A stretch of 64,000 nucleotides of DNA, taken from NCBI RefSeq assembly GCF_963855985.1, contig NC_087099.1, forward strand, positions 10,136,001-10,200,000. Direction: 5' to 3'. Below the pieces are notes generated by a model. It made no database searches. It was not told the DNA's origin and saw only the letters and a list, made by a program, of their open reading frames with translations. Below are positions 1 to 12,372 of the stretch, piece after piece. This stretch comes from Ostrinia nubilalis (Eukaryota; Arthropoda; Insecta; Lepidoptera; Crambidae). Numbering within the stretch: the first letter of the stretch is position 1; each line of letters begins with the position of its first letter. A program made the position numbers and the translations under genes.

Positions 1-1912
1 ATACATAACGATATCCACATAGCGTGTGGCGATAAAATGTATGAAGTAACTGAGTAATTTTAAGGTTCTCACGAAAGTTCTCTAAGCTCATAATAGAGGT
101 GCTTTTGATAATTTTATTTATCACCCATGATGCGGGATAACTGACCACAGAATAAGACCAAACCTGTTTGTAAAAGGGATCTTTTAGGTTCACAAAATGT
201 AGTTTTGTATACAGAGTTCTGGTGCAGGCCCTCGGACATTAAGCCGAAAATTATGACGCATCTACAACGTTATGACATAGGAAATTGACCAGGACGACGA
301 TAAGGTGTCTATTACGTGTCAAGATGAAGTTTTGGTGTGACTTATTATGACTTATGACATACATTATAGGTACCAAAAATGCATTGATTGAAAAACATTG
401 GTTCATTTATTTCATTGCATTGGGTGTAACCTTATTAGTAGCCAGCACTAAAAAAATAACTTGCAACATTTTACGACAGACACGAGACAGGTAAAAGCTT
501 CTAAAAAGCTTTGAAACTGAAAAATTATTTGAAATTGCGAAGCAAAGTTTTTACGAAATTAATTTCTACCCTTTAAATTTAAGCTTGTTTCAGCCCAATA
601 ATAAAGTGAGTACCTACGGAAATTCAATATCGAACCATTAGGGTTTATTTTTGAAATGTCACTAGGAAGACACGCAGATTTTCAAAACACATCATTTCCA
701 TCCTCACACGAAATACGACCTTACGCCCTCAAGTCCGTACATCCATTAACGGAATCACAAGACATCATCCCCGGCCCATTATTCCTTAATTCCGCCATTG
801 CCCTTAATTATAGTCCACGCAATTGTACGCGTCATACTTCACCGCATTATATCACAAGTATATCTATATGATGCGCCATAACTGCTGTATGTCCTACATA
901 ACGGGAGGCGAGAGGTGAAAATCGAATAAAACTACCGACGAAGGGCTGATAGCAGGGGAAAGAGACGAGAAAAATTAGAGCCAAGTTTAGAATGTTTGGT
1001 GAAAAAAATCTCTTTCACAAAAACAAGTGGAAAGTAGGTACATAAATTACAGTTAGTGTCAAATTATAATAGTTCGTTCCACCCAAAGTAAGCCAAAAAG
1101 TTCGCAACACGTCTTTGTTACATTTTGGAATAAAATTGTGTTGTCAACTTTTGGACCACTTTGGCTGTCACGAAGTATTTGGCGCTGACTGTACTAATGA
1201 ACACAAATACTGAGGTTCCAGATAAGTATACCAAATTTCAGATGCTGAAACTTATTTACAGTGCTTTCGTTGTCCACGTATCGTTCAACTCAAAATATGT
1301 TAGACGGTGAGTAAAGCATAGCAAATTCGTCATAGCATGACACTTTAGATGGCATAGCATGTTATGAGCTAATTAATTGGATAAAATCAATTAACGAATT
1401 AAATGGTACTTTGATGTAGGTACTATGTCTAACACAGAGTGAACTGACAGCTTCGAAAAAAACAAAATTTTGTATTTTGAAAGCTCTCACAAGAAATCGA
1501 GGGTTGAAAGACTCCTTTACATGGTTTCATTTTCACACCCCTTTAGTATTTCAACCTGTACACCGAGTAATAGGTATGTTTAGAGCATTGCTATCCGCAA
1601 CATGGCAATCGCGCTGTCGTGCGCTAGATTTTAAACGAAGGGTTCTAATGTTTGGTCATCGCGCTCCCGCTTGACCGAAGGGGCAATTTGGAGGCAGACA
1701 GCGGACCTATTTGCATCACAATGAGTGGGTCCCGTAGGTGGGGCTTCCGACGGATAAGCCCGCGTTTTGTATGTATAAATGTGTTACCCGTCTGGCTTGC
1801 TGAATTGTTGAATATTAATTTTTATTCCTAGTATAACTTGTTAACTACGGTATTGTTTCCACATTTGTGGTCGCAGTTGAATGGGAAAGGGGTATTAACA
1901 TATTTTTTGTGT

Positions 1913-1938
1913 TGACATGTGTGACATGACATGTGTGA
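1913..1938. repeat. Short direct doublet TGACATGTGTGA
   Basis: TGACATGTGTGA at 1913-1924 recurs at 1927-1938, only two bases after the first copy ends. A local slippage duplication is the simplest explanation. Confidence 0.6.
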
Positions 1939-2211
1939 TAATTTTACGAGCTACTGTTATTATATAAAAGTCATTTTTATAGAAATGCTAATGCAGTATC
2001 ATTTTCTGTTTCTCACATGCATGAATATAAAACACCCTTCACCGCTTTACTCGATAACTTAACCACTTAACTGCTCGCCTAAAAATATCATCAATAGTTT
2101 TTCTCAATATAGTGTGCAATATAGTTTCCCGCCTATAAAATAGCGTGTGATCGATTACAAGCAGCATAGCAAGCGCTGCCAAACGGCGCCAAGGCATTGA
2201 ATGCACTAGAA

Positions 2212-2239
2212 ATACCAATTTGCCGTCGTAAATTGGTAT
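2212..2239. repeat. Perfect 10-bp hairpin
   Basis: ATACCAATTT at 2212-2221 is the exact reverse complement of AAATTGGTAT at 2230-2239, with an 8-base loop between. The stem is far too short for a microRNA precursor. No function is assigned. Confidence 0.55.
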
Positions 2240-2407
2240 CTGCAACGCGGAATGCATTCAGAAGTGCTCTTGAGTGCACTCAATATTGTTAATAGCGTGG
2301 ACAAAGCGATAAAATGGAGATAGTGCCTATGCGCAGGAATTAAAGCCTTTAGTAAGGTTCTATGTACAGATTTTAGTTATTTACTATTCACTTCATGAAA
2401 AAATGAA

Positions 2408-2592
2408 ATATCTATAAAAGCGAAAGGTCACTGATTGACTGACTCACTCACTCATCACGAAATCTCAGAAACTATGTGCTAGGATTCTCAAATTTAGAAC
2501 GTAGGTGCTCACTAAGACGGAATTTTTGAAAACTTCAACCTCTAAGTAGGTAAAACGGGATCCACGCGTACGAATTCGCAGGCGGCCGCTAG
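2408..2592 (+). mobile_element. Helitron-like element fragment with CTAG 3' end
   Basis: The segment matches a common lepidopteran non-autonomous Helitron theme as I remember it: AAAAGCGAAAGGTCACTGA at the left, a (GACT)-rich run, CATCACGAAATCTCAGAAAC, and a GC-rich 3' terminus. It ends CTAG followed by T, as expected for Helitrons, which insert between A and T. A weak GCG/CGC stem precedes the end. The left boundary is approximate. The GC-rich tail resembles a cloning polylinker (see rejected items). Confidence 0.6.
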
Positions 2593-3009
2593 TTTATATA
2601 GCTTAGATAGTCAAATACAAAATTGTATGTATAAAAGTTCAGGGGCATTGCATTCGCATGTTAGAATAGGTTGAACTATTCATTAATATTATTTTCTTAG
2701 TCTGTCGGCTGAAATGAAAACAGCTTTTAGCTAATACAAAAAGAAGTTAAATACGAATTTCCAGGCGATAGACACATAAGAAGCTGCAATAATTTTTCCT
2801 TTTTAACTTGAGCGTGAACTTCAATATCCTAAATTCTCAGAAATTGGTAATTTTCTATCTTCGTCTTTTCTCGATTCAATGCCTAGCTTAGTAAACAAGC
2901 TACTTTTTGGCAAAAATCTTGTAAATTTTTTGTGGGATTTAACAGCGTAAAAACAATATGTATAAAGGTTATTTTATATCGTTTTATGCTTCGGTCATGA
3001 TGGTCTCAA

Positions 3010-3140
3010 TAAGCCAACATTGTAGCGGCGGCCTTCCTAATCAATGCAAGCGTCGTCCGCAATCACTCGTAATGGACTGATGTATGACCATTATGCACAC
3101 ATACTGCACTCTGTATGCGCCGGCTGCGGTCTGCGACATA
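3010..3140. repeat. Diverged direct repeat, copy 1
   Basis: This stretch shares an ordered series of words with 3605-3700: a CGGC(G)GCC(C)TTC block, then TGAT(G/A)TATGACCATTAT and a CACA..ACTGC block. The two copies flank the retrotransposon fragment at 3438-3563. The family is not recognised and the boundaries are rough. Confidence 0.4.
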
Positions 3141-3437
3141 GAAGAGGTAGGAACAATAGGAGCGATGTGAGTCAGGAGAAATGAGATGTAGAGCTCTAGT
3201 CTTTAGCGGTGTATTCCTTTTAAGGAAATTCAAAACAAGATTTAAGATTTAGGAATGATTGAATTTCGGATAATTTAAAGAATCTCAGGGTTGTATGTAT
3301 ATTACCGGTTAATAATTTTCATATTTTATAAAAATAGTTACAACAAGTCATAATATGTCTGTCTAGGCCCAAAAATGCAAAAAAATCACTCCAGTGTTTA
3401 GTCCATTCAACTGAACTAATGTCAAACTTGAAATTCG

Positions 3438-3563
3438 TCATCATCATCTCAGATATAGGACGTCCACTGATTTCCGCAAAGACCGGTTGGTAGCGGCCTG
3501 TATCCAGTTGCCTTCCTGCTACCTTTATGAGGTCGTCAGTCCACCTTGTGGGTGAACGTCCTA
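3438..3563 (-). mobile_element. RTE-type non-LTR retrotransposon 3' tail, truncated
   Basis: Read on the minus strand, the fragment encodes a degenerate retrotransposon C-terminus starting with PTRWTDDLIKVAGRQ, and it ends in a (GAT)n-like run. WTDDLxKVAG followed by a simple-repeat tail is typical of lepidopteran RTE-like elements. Related fragments lie at 16.8, 22.8 and 25.5 kb. Frameshifts remove any coding potential. Confidence 0.7.
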
Positions 3564-3604
3564 CCTGAAACGTGACCTGAAATTAATTTTCGAGAAACTG
3601 AAAG

Positions 3605-3700
3605 TAAAATCGATCACAAGCGGCCCTTCTAGGTATACCTTTATTATGGCTGATATATGACCATTATTATACACACACTGCCTCCTATATTTTGCTGTGA
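3605..3700. repeat. Diverged direct repeat, copy 2
   Basis: Partner of 3010-3140 in the same orientation, clearly similar around TGATATATGACCATTAT. It could be a duplicated piece of an unrecognised transposon. Confidence 0.4.
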
Positions 3701-3893
3701 ATCTGTGAACACACATGGATAAATGACACCGTTTGTATGTACGTCTTATCTACCGTGAGACAGCCCAGCAAATGCACCTCAAGGTCTAACAATTTATCTT
3801 GAACTTCTTAAATGTGCACATTTATTTACATAGAACTATAAGAAATCATTCGTTACTATTGCTTTTGTTATGAGACAAATAAGATTTCATAAA

Positions 3894-3926
3894 TCCCATC
3901 CCATCCCATCCCCAATCCCATCCCAT
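3894..3926. repeat. CCCAT microsatellite
   Basis: Five-base units of TCCCA/CCCAT repeat about six times, interrupted once by CCCCAA. It is a simple tandem repeat with no coding context. Confidence 0.75.
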
Positions 3927-4290
3927 GTAACCTTAACCGACTAGTCGGAACATCTCTAGTAATCTTCAATTAATTTTGGATTTAAATACGCACAATATCT
4001 CTTAAAACATTGACGAATTCGCTAAGTTTAATAAACTTGCAACTTACATTTCTGCTCCTTCATGAACCTCTTCTATTGCTTACAAGCCTCTGGATAATTA
4101 CTTCAACAATAATACCCTCCTTATAAACAAAAAGTACTACTCTACTACTCAGATGACAAACCTACTTCAAACACTTATCCTTGATGATTACTGCAATGCA
4201 CCAAAATAACTAGTTCTCGTGAATTTAATTCGCTCTGCAATCAGCAGTGCATTTATCAGAGCAGCGGCGCTCAATGAATACCAAGTATGC

Positions 4291-4350
4291 AGTGCTACGA
4301 CGCGGTTTAGTGCTACGAGTGCTACGACACGCTGTTGTACTACGAGCTAC
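4291..4350. repeat. GTGCTACGA minisatellite, imperfect
   Basis: The word GTGCTACGA(C/G) occurs three times and a GTACTACGA variant once, within 60 bases, at uneven spacing. It looks like a short degenerate tandem repeat. No transposon family is recognised. Confidence 0.5.
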
Positions 4351-7300
4351 ATTCCACTCTGTAGCAGATCCTGTTGAATTTAAACAATGAAGAAAAATTT
4401 TGGGATGGCTTTAGTATTTAATTATGTAGATCATAAAAACAATGATAAAAATACTTTTTGGGTATTTTTGTCCAGGATAACATAAATAGGTAACCAGTTA
4501 AAGAGATTACTAGACTTATTTCTTCTAGTTCAATAACAATTCAAACTTTTAATAACACGTTTCCCTAATGATAGTGATGTTTTTATTCAACGCTCTACAT
4601 CCCATTATTACTTTTATTCATCATAAGTTAAATAAGACCGACCACGATTATAGACTATGATATTAATAAGTTTTAAAATGTTATAATATGCCAATTTTTA
4701 TTACCTCCGTCTTGCTAATATTTTAAGTCTATGGTATTCTAAATCAAAAACCCCGCGGTTTGAATATTAAATTAATGATGCAAAATTTTTATTTACTCCA
4801 TTAAGTAATACCTACGAATTATTCTAGACACAAGAAAATTCCCCAGATGCCTGTTACAAAGTGTCTACTTTATTGTCGCTGATAAGGAAAGCTCTATTTC
4901 TATTATGCGTTGTAAAATTTCGAAAGGGATAATACACGATAAACTAAGAAATGCAATGGACAAAGTAAATTTAAATTGTTAAAATTTTACAACCTACGCG
5001 GTATTCGAGTCAAACATTCACTTAGCTGGCCGAGAGTGTCCGCCAGACACATAAAACATGCACAATAGAATACACCTAGACCTACAAAACTGCCTTTTGT
5101 AACACACCACGCGTCCGAACACTTCAAAAAATTATAGAAACAACCAAAAAACTGTAAAAAGAAACAATAGATAATAAACAATGAGACGACAATTTAAAAA
5201 AGGAGAGACAATTGTGAAAACAACAAATATCTCTGACAATGGTAACCCTTTCGTCAAAATATGTCGAATTGACACTTCCTTATTGCCTCATAAATCTAAG
5301 CGTACAAAATGCTTGAGACAATAACTTTTTTATTTCATTGGAAATATGAGCGTTGGGACATTTGGAATACAATCACGTGTTTTGGTAATATGTATTTTAA
5401 AACTTCAGTAGTCTGTTCTACTTCGTTACGATGGAGTTACGTCATGTCCAGAAATAATGTGTCCTTTTATTTAGAATCACTGGAAATAATTTTGAAGAAA
5501 CGCCTAGCAGCAATGCATATAAGAGGCATAATATAGGCAGTACATATAGATGACGTAAATAAGTCGTTTACTCTTGTGAAGAAAAGTACTACAGCAACTA
5601 GCTTTGGTAAGTTATCATTTCTTATTGCTGCCTAAATTAGTCTTAAATATAGGTAACTTAAGACACAATACACCTTAGCTTTAATTTCCTATTATGACTC
5701 CTTCCTTGTCACATTGAATTACGTATTTAAGCACAAACTTAAGCAATAACAATCCGCTGGAACATATCGTGATCATATTTTAAAAGCTGTCAGAACAACA
5801 TGGCGCCCAAAGCCCCTATTAGCTACATTTGAAACTTAGTCGAAACTTAAATTGGGGGAAACTTGCCTTCTGCTCGCGAACTACGAAGCATTGATTATGT
5901 AGAGTAGACTACTTTTAGAAATGGTGACTCTACCTACATTGAATTCTTGTTGAAAAATGCAGAGCATATACCACCAACCCTTTTTGAAGATTCAAGTAGG
6001 TATTTCTTACAAAGATTCCACAAAATCAATTCAATTATTCAGTGAAAAGCGTAGCAGCAAAAATTCACTTTCGTTCGGACAATTTTCTTAATTTGGCGTA
6101 AAAAAGACCACACACGTGCAATTTCACTTATACCTTGACCTCTGTAAATATTGTCAGTTGATCGTCGGAATGTAGCTACTCAGGCTATAATTAAATTAAC
6201 ATATGGCCAGGCGGTAAGTACATCTTAACAGGTATCGATACCGACAATGGTCCTTAACGAATCGACCAATTAAAACGTTATTACTAATATCTCTATCTTT
6301 ATCCCTTGTTACTCATACCAAGAGATATATTGACGCAGGTGTGAAAATGCCATGTCAAAAGAGTATTTGGTGCGTGAATTACCAAATTAAGGCCATGCTA
6401 AAAAAGCATCGAACGCAACGCGGAGAAAATTGCTCATGACATGTTACTATATCCATCAATTCAGAATAACGATGCGTTTGCCGATAAAGAAGGAAAATTA
6501 AAAAAAAAATGTTCTCAACAAGTCACTTATAAGTTTACCAATGGGACATGTCGTACTTAACAAGGACGCAGTTGTCAGAATGTAACAGCCATCACATAAC
6601 GAATACATAATTGACGGCTCTTTTAATTAAACTGTGCCCAACATACTTGCTTTTACCAATGTTCATTCACTATTTTTGATACCCAATCGACATTCAACTT
6701 TATTTTTATAGGCATAGAGTAAGGAATGAGAAACAGTGTTTCCAGTGACCATCTACGATATTTTCGGCATTTAGGTGCCGCATTTTATGTGGAATACACA
6801 CGTAATTAAGCAATAACTTAGTGAGAAAATATTGGTTAATTACACTTATTGAGCTTTTGCTTTTCCTACAGGTAGGGACAGAAAATTTATACATTTCCTG
6901 AGATATAGTATTGTGACTAAAATAATCTTGTGTTCTAATTTAAGTAAATAGTAAACATGTTAACGATGCTGTTAAATCATTCAATGTTCTGTTGATAAGA
7001 TAGTTTATTAAAGTGTTTCTAATTATGGCCACATTGTAATATATCACTTCATTCATAAATCAAAATATACTCTAATTTAATTAACAGATATTTATGGAGT
7101 TCTGATAATAATGAGGATGTATTAATGTCCATAGTCCATTCAAAGTGACTTTATCAATTCCGTAAAATTGAGACGGTCAAATAATCATAAACTAAAACAA
7201 AAATACAGTTTCGATACGTGCCGAAATAATGATTCTTGAGCTTACAGAAAATAAATAAGTTAAGCCACTTTCATTTGACATCAACTTTTTATTGTAACGA

Positions 7301-10300
7301 AACGAAAAAAAATAAATGCGTAAACAAAAGAAAATCGGGCGAAAAATATTCGAGACGACAATCAATTGGAATACCAACGCTTCGTAGATTGGATAAGTTT
7401 TACAGTGTACGTGATCGGGCGCTGTATATAAGTGTATATAAATGTATATAAGTACACAGCGAAGTGAGTACATGTTTAACGATGTTAATCAGCAGCAATA
7501 GCCTCGGATCGTGGAATTTAAACAACAATTAAGCAAGTTTCGACCCCAAATTAACGACTGCGCGAACTTTCACAGACATTAACCGGAATAGAAATTGAAC
7601 GAGATGTTTTTTAGCCGCAACAAAGCATCCCAACTCGCTATTAGTGTTTCACAGATATGCAGCCACATTATAAGCAGGTGTTGCAGCAGTTAAATTAATT
7701 ATACATTATAGTGAACTTTCTGAATCACAGAACTAATTCGAATTCATCTCAGCTAAAATTAAGAGAAAATTCAAATTATTTTCCCAACGACTTCATTATG
7801 AGACTAATTCCAAATTAATTGACACTTATTTAACTAAAAGCAAATATAAATTTTCTGCGAATCCAATATGAAATTAATACAGAATTTGAATAAATTTCGT
7901 TAGAAGTATCTTTTGATAGGTTTAGTGTCTGTAAAGTCTATATTTCTCACCAGTCTAGGCCGGCGAAGAATCAGAAAATTATGCAAAAGTCTGGCAAAAT
8001 TAAAAACGTGTCGTGTGAACAAAGGGCGAAGGAGCGAAGCGATGGCTGAGCGAAGTTTCAATTATTCTTGTAATTAAGAGGCCGAGAACTCCTCTCCTAT
8101 TGAATGGCTGGTCTTTATCGCTTATGGGATCGACTTAATTTTTGATGCCGATCCACAGGAATGCCGGCTTGAATTTAGAACGGAATCTGGATTTATGGGG
8201 GCAGAAATTCCTTTTATTATTAAGTGAGATATAGAGATATTAGAGCCACCTGCTGCGTTGGTGTTACTTTACATGGTTTTGGAGCAGTTTGGTAAATAGT
8301 GTGAGATTAAAAAAAGTTATTTACACATTGTAATGATGTTTTAACCCCTCCTTAATAATTAAGGCTTGTTGTATGTTATCGATTATTTGAATGATTTAGG
8401 TCACGTAAATAACAATAGTAAAATCTTTAACCCTAAAATTCAACATGCACAATTTTGTACATTATTTAGTTTACAGCGTACTTTAACGTTATTGTTAGTA
8501 TTCTACACGAAAAATACTAAACAGAATATAGCTCAACAAGTAGGTAAATTATAAATGTGAATTTTATTTTGTGCCTACTAGTTCTCCCTAATACAAAAGG
8601 TTGAGTTTAGTAGACATGTGAGCATGAGGTTTGCGAATGGCTAGAGCATACAGTCAGACTGAAGTAGATAGTAAAATGATTATAAAATTAAGTATGTTGA
8701 ATAAGTATCGTAAAATAAGTTTTTTTGACAATATACTCACTATTTAGCTAAACATCAATTTTGAAAACTAGTAATTCCGTCCGCTTGCAGTCCGCATACA
8801 TACTTGTCTTTAGCTATAATTCTTTTCAAAGACATCATAATACTGAATTTAATTTCGAGGAAAGTTATTTTAAAATTACCTATGCGCTGAACATCCAAAG
8901 TCGTAGGGCTGAATTATATTGTATGATCATCGCATATGATGTAAACAGACGTCTGAAACATAAGATGCCTTTCAAAAACATGAAATCCACGGCAAATGTC
9001 TACCTGCCCGTTAAACTAGTAATTTTCTACCATCCGTACTCCTCTCATTATTTCCCACGTAAAATAAATAGTCGGGAGAAAGGAACAACTACACTTAGCG
9101 CACTGTACGCCCCAACATGGCCGCCCGTAAAGGCCGTGTTGTAAAATAAGTAAAAATAAAGGGCCCGCCGGCAACGGGCGAAGTTCAAAGGAACTTTTGC
9201 TTTTTAACCAGTCGGTCGCAAGTTAAATTGGTTCTGTACCGACCGAGGGCGGGATTGGACGGACTAAGTTTTGATGCTCTGTATGGGATAGTTTTTATGG
9301 ACTGCGAAATTAAAGAGTAGTTAGGAATGCGAGGGGTTAAGAGGAATTTACATGCTGGTTGCGGCAAAAAGCTTTTATGGTTTATAGCCTGGATTCGATA
9401 GTTCAAGAAAATGTAATAAAAGGGCAACAAGACATAGGCACATAGATAGGGAATCCTGTCTATTTTATAAAAAAAAACATAAGATTTAGAATTAACATGA
9501 AATCATTTGAATTGTCTAGAAAACTAATGGCGATAAGACAAATATTTTAGTGTTGACGGAATCAAGGAGGTCATGAAAGAGTTGCTCTATAAAAGAACTC
9601 TACAATCTCCTTATCTTTTAAACCCTATCATCGCTTTGTGACAAGTTAAACATAGGTACGCCATATCAGCAGCAAAAAAGATGTCGGAAAAACTCACAGT
9701 CGAAGCTGCAGTGATTTAACTATCACCAAAATAAAACAAAAAGAGATCAAGAGACGCTAAAATGTCGAACATTTGAAATATCGTACCTACTTTTTAATAA
9801 TGTATAAATGGCCTTGTCGCCAACAGTGTTGTAACATCATGTACTGTTCATTGACCTTGTCCGGATCGTAACTCCGGAATCGATCTGATACTTAATTGGT
9901 AATCGATTGTTGATTAAAGTTTATGACCCCGCAAACATGTAGATTGTAATCCTCCTACGCGTTTGACACTTTATTGCTTGTTTTCTACCTATAAGTTACG
10001 TAGTTCGGATGTTAAGATGGGAAAAAACAAACTTGCTTGCTCTAGCTATATTGTAATCATATAGAAACTGAAGAAAAGTAAGTTTCTTTGTTTATATTTA
10101 TCAATTACGAATTTCGAATAAAATATCAAAATTAACTATCTCAATAAGTAAGATGATGAAAGATTTAAATGAGAAACTACTTAGCTTGCTAGAAACTATA
10201 CAATCCCTTCTGCTACGTGTAGACGTATCATAAGCGCAAGGTCTGTTTGAGTAAAAGTGGTTTTACGTAGTATTCTAACCCATTTTTGGACTATAAAATT

Positions 10301-10782
10301 ACATATTTAACCTCTACAATGCCATGCGATTGCAAGACTAAATCGCATCAAAGGTATCGCAATCAATAAGGAGTCTAAAGCGGAACACTGGGTATATGTC
10401 TGCTCGGTATTTCCAGCAAATCGCTTGGCATTTGTGTAAGTGTTATTGTGCATTTACAGCCGATTGACAATCGAGTTTACAATCGGTATAAATATCGATG
10501 CACTACACACCCTGTTTCGCTTCGGGTTTATGATAACTTTTGATACAGTTAAGCGGTAAAGTGGTGCAGGTTTTTAAAGTCATATCTATAGAAGAACCAA
10601 GGTCACTGAATTGCGTTCTTCTGCCTGATGAAAAAGCTGTGATCAAACTAACAAAATAACATCAGGATCAAATCCCAAAATTTTCCGTATTTTCTTTCAC
10701 TTATTTTACTACACCATAACCACAAAAAATATCGGAAACCATCAAAACGATCCCGAACGGCTACTAAATCGATTTTCGATTT

Positions 10783-10807
10783 CGATTCGCATAGACGCTG
10801 CGAATCG
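10783..10807. repeat. Perfect 9-bp hairpin
   Basis: CGATTCGCA at 10783-10791 pairs exactly with TGCGAATCG at 10799-10807 across a 7-base loop. It lies in a GC-richer patch of otherwise AT-rich flank. It may be chance or a palindromic binding site. Confidence 0.5.
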
Positions 10808-11954
10808 CCAATCCGGTTACGCACAGCGCCGGGTTCAATGCCTGTTAGAATCACTCATTCTTCCGAACAATTTACTACCGACCTGATAACAACAATGTAA
10901 CCATATAAAAAGGATACCTAAATCATTGCCGATGTAAAATTGATTCATTGCTACAATAAAATTTCGCGAGACAATCCAAGGTTGTAAATGTCATAAAATT
11001 ATTTACTCGCGGTAACCCTTGCCGCGTTTGTTTAAACTATAACAGTATCGATGATTTATTATTGTACATATCTGTTTAATGTGTGTAAGTATGGACCATA
11101 AAACGGTTTATGGGACAGTTTACGGCGGAGCGCCCAAGGAAATGCTTTTATTGATATCTAAGCGCCATACAAAATTGATATTATTGGTCGAGGTGTCTCC
11201 AGGCAGGGCTTAATGACTTTGAGTCACTTGTGTACAGGTGTGATTAGCGATTTTGTTTTTAATCATAAAAATATTTTTTTAGGGTCATAATATAAGAAGT
11301 TGCCATAGATGTCTAGTATGGCTCAGTTGACCGACGATTTATCCAACTCTCTGAATAGAATATTTTCGAACTAAATTTTTTGCTAGGCCATAAGAAAACA
11401 TCATCTACAAATCATAAATTCAAAGAATTCTAGTGGATAACTGTTAATAGCCATGTTATTATAAGAAGTCATAAAATTAGACCTAATGTAAGATGAAAGA
11501 GTTAATATTGGTACATATCAAAAGAGCTGATAATATGAAGGTTGTAACATTAAACTAATACGATTATTATTTAAACAGGGCAGATACTTGATAAAAGCTG
11601 TTTTTCAATAACTGAAAAGTCTTTGATCTCACAAATTGCCCAATTACTTTTGCACGTAAACATAATAACGACGATGTTCTAGGAAACCACTTCTTTGGCA
11701 TAATATTTTTTCATCTTGTAATCTTCAAACTTAATATCTTCACTATTCATACCTATGAACTTCTTGTTGACTCATTGGTTTATTTACTCATACAACTTCA
11801 TAGTATTTCGCTTCTTCCTTTTCTGTCTTGAAAATCACCAAATACCTTTTTATTCCCAATTATGAATATTCTTGATTCAAACGACACTCTCATAATATAA
11901 ACCACAGATTCACCAAACACCTCACCACATAATAATTAACTTTTTTAAAAAATA

Positions 11955-12372
11955 AAACCGACTTCAAATGCGTGAACACAAAAAAAAACAAAAAATTAAA
12001 AATATTGCGTATAAAAAAGTTCATCCCCAATTTTCCACCCTTGGGGGTGAAATATTTTCTTCAAATTCGCATGAAACCACCCTTTTGATAATACCTATTC
12101 AACAAAAAAATAATCGTTCAAATTGATTTATAATCGGCGGAGATATTGCGTATAAAAAAGTTCATCCCCAATTTTCCACCCTTGGGGGTTGTTTTTTCTA
12201 TTATTAAATTTAAATGGGACCACCCTTGAGGTATTACCTATACGCAGAAAAAAGATTTGTTCAAATCGGTTCATAATTGGCGGAGTTATCGCGTAACAAA
12301 CATAGAAAAAAAAAAAAAAAAAAAACATACGGGTCGAATTGAGAACCTCCTCCTTTTTTTTGAAGTCGGTTG
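11955..12372. mobile_element. TIR repeat with ACCGACTTCAA ends
   Basis: ACCGACTTCAA at 11957-11967 is mirrored by TTGAAGTCGGT at 12360-12370, bounding about 418 bp. Elements with these AAAACCGACTTCAA termini are very common in moth and butterfly genomes. An A-run of about 20 lies near the right end. There is no transposase coding, so it is non-autonomous. The inside is built from a roughly 141-bp unit repeated twice. Confidence 0.7.
12002..12235. repeat. 141-bp-period internal tandem repeat
   Basis: A 47-base segment beginning ATATTGCGTATAAAAAAGTT occurs identically at 12002-12048 and 12143-12189, a period of 141. The following sequence is similar but diverged (ACCACCCTT, then ATTACCTAT, then GTTCAAAT, then GGCGGAG). 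It is an internal expansion of the surrounding TIR element. Confidence 0.8.

Larger units (their letters stand above)
1..2407. other. 5' flanking DNA of abd-A, no gene seen
   Basis: AT-rich sequence without a coding region I can support. The reading frames at 656-871, 1477-1674 and 2039-2257 (minus) are short, have no recognisable domain and do not look like known proteins. The stretch holds a small doublet near 1.92 kb and a hairpin near 2.22 kb, listed separately. By bithorax-complex order this side should face Abd-B, but nothing in the window shows that directly. Confidence 0.6.
2593..11954. other. 5' flanking DNA, no gene seen
   Basis: About 9 kb of AT-rich non-coding sequence apart from the small repeats listed separately. 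Frames such as 4987-5181 (minus), 5309-5536, 7192-7473 (minus) and 8761-9144 have no recognisable domain, ordinary base composition for the region and no splice-supported extension. An AACATGGC-type Pho/YY1 core is present at about 9113-9124 and another at about 5798-5806. I see no tRNA, rRNA or CRISPR. Confidence 0.55.

Noticed and set aside
2549..2593. Polylinker-like run of BamHI, MluI, EcoRI and NotI sites suggesting vector contamination
   Set aside because: The run is the GC-rich 3' terminus of a Helitron-like repeat ending in CTAG-T, and the sequence continues smoothly into AT-rich insect DNA on both sides.
8761..9144. 127-codon frame as a possible gene
   Set aside because: It starts from a TTG, shows no domain, and no other exon or homology supports it.
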